NCBI RefSeq assembly: GCF_000716435.1
Contig: NZ_JNWO01000007.1
Location: forward strand, 1,071,631-1,135,630
Direction of reading: 5' to 3'
DNA length: 64,000 bases
DNA from: Streptomyces xylophagus
GTDB taxonomy: Bacteria; Actinomycetota; Actinomycetes; Streptomycetales; Streptomycetaceae
The notes below the pieces were generated by a model that saw nothing but the letters and a program-made list of their open reading frames with translations, searched no databases and was not told where the DNA came from. How positions within the stretch are numbered: position 1 is the stretch's first letter; each line of letters opens with the position of its first letter. Position numbers and translations under genes: made by a program. This document shows positions 63,499 to 64,000 of this stretch, piece after piece.

Positions 63499-63676
63499 TT
63501 CGTTCCTCCAGGACTTGCGTTCTCGGGGTCGGGGCAAGCCAACCACCCCCGCACTCGGTCACCCAAATCGGGGTACCCCAGGACGTCGGAAGCGATCAGG
63601 AGCGATGAGGAAGTTCACTTGCACAGTAATTCGAACAAGTGTTTCACTCTGGGGGCAGGCCTACCGAGGAGGCGCC

Positions 63677-64000
63677 ATGCGCTGGGAGAACCTGACAACG
63701 GAGTCCGACAGCCACAGCCGGACGGCCGACGTCGCGCTGTTCGGCGCGGACGCGGTCACCACCCGTACCTTCGACACGCCCGAGTTCCGCGGGATCACCT
63801 TCCACGAGGTGCGGGCCCGCTCGATCATCAACCGGGTACCGGGGGCCTCCCGCATGCCCTTCGAGTGGACGGTCAACCCGTACCGGGGCTGCTCGCACGC
63901 GTGCGTGTACTGCTTCGCCCGCAAGTCGCACAGCTATCTGGACCTCGACACCGGCCTCGGCTTCGACTCGCAGATCGTCGTCAAGGTGAACGCGCCGGAC
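63677..64000 (+). CDS. Rv2578c-family radical SAM protein, 3' end missing
   Basis: The first 108 residues are in the window, and the frame is open at the right edge. The iron-sulphur motif CSHACVYC (C-x3-C-x2-C) follows EWTVNPYRG, the pattern of Rv2578c-like radical SAM proteins. ATG 63677 follows GAGGAGG. Substrate unknown. Confidence 0.87.
   Translation, partial: MRWENLTTESDSHSRTADVALFGADAVTTRTFDTPEFRGITFHEVRARSIINRVPGASRMPFEWTVNPYRGCSHACVYCFARKSHSYLDLDTGLGFDSQIVVKVNAPD

Noticed and set aside
1..64000. tRNA, rRNA, CRISPR arrays, insertion sequences or prophage
   Set aside because: No tRNA-like cloverleaf, repeat-spacer array, transposase or integrase with intact motifs was seen.

Overview
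This window comes from a high-GC actinomycete, almost certainly a Streptomyces. The evidence is the very GC-rich third codon positions, frequent GTG/TTG starts with purine-rich ribosome binding sites, and near absence of TTA codons. Small families typical of the genus are present (DUF6204-, DUF6158- and DUF5107-like proteins, a PAS/GAF/SpoIIE phosphatase, a SigB/F-type sigma factor), as are copies of a dispersed GGGGCGCGGGG intergenic repeat. No tRNA, rRNA, CRISPR array or insertion sequence was recognised.

Layout. From 1 to 26.9 kb the content looks like ordinary chromosomal genes: a MoxR ATPase with a partial VWA/metallopeptidase-like partner, a membrane phosphodiesterase, two metallo-beta-lactamase (MBL) fold hydrolases, DedA, an aminotransferase-fold protein lacking its lysine, a sigma factor with a TTA codon, an ABC-F ATPase, a PAP2/lipid-kinase fusion and several small enzymes. 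It ends with a run of minus-strand hydrolases (S15-like, S66, S9, M20, M55), four of which overlap or nearly touch. From 27.2 to 34.6 kb a CGNR-type regulator faces a plus-strand run of seven metabolic genes: enoyl reductase-like, MBL, 2-hydroxyacid dehydrogenase, two alpha/beta hydrolases, SDR and MBL. From 34.8 to 38.6 kb a large MalT-type LuxR regulator is flanked by two broken medium-chain reductase genes.

From 38.7 to 56.9 kb lies the most interesting region, an apparent catabolic island. It encodes a P450 with its own ferredoxin and ferredoxin reductase, a type I Baeyer-Villiger monooxygenase, a cyclase-family hydrolase, alcohol dehydrogenases, two SnoaL-like proteins, an acyl-CoA ligase, an acyl-CoA dehydrogenase, an enoyl-CoA hydratase, an MFE-2-like SDR, a thioesterase and a fused 2-oxoacid dehydrogenase E1. 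Together they suggest hydroxylation of a cyclic (alicyclic or terpenoid) substrate, oxidation to a ketone, lactone formation, ring opening, CoA activation and beta-oxidation. One TetR regulator sits in the middle. A related dyad, close to TGTACC-N4-GGTCTA, lies in all four divergent intergenic regions of the island and is a candidate operator for it. The substrate is not known.

From 57 kb to the end the content looks like ordinary chromosomal genes again: a methyltransferase, a PAS/GAF/SpoIIE/ATPase phosphatase, an MFS exporter fused to carboxypeptidase-regulatory-like repeats, an SRPBCC protein and the start of a radical SAM protein.
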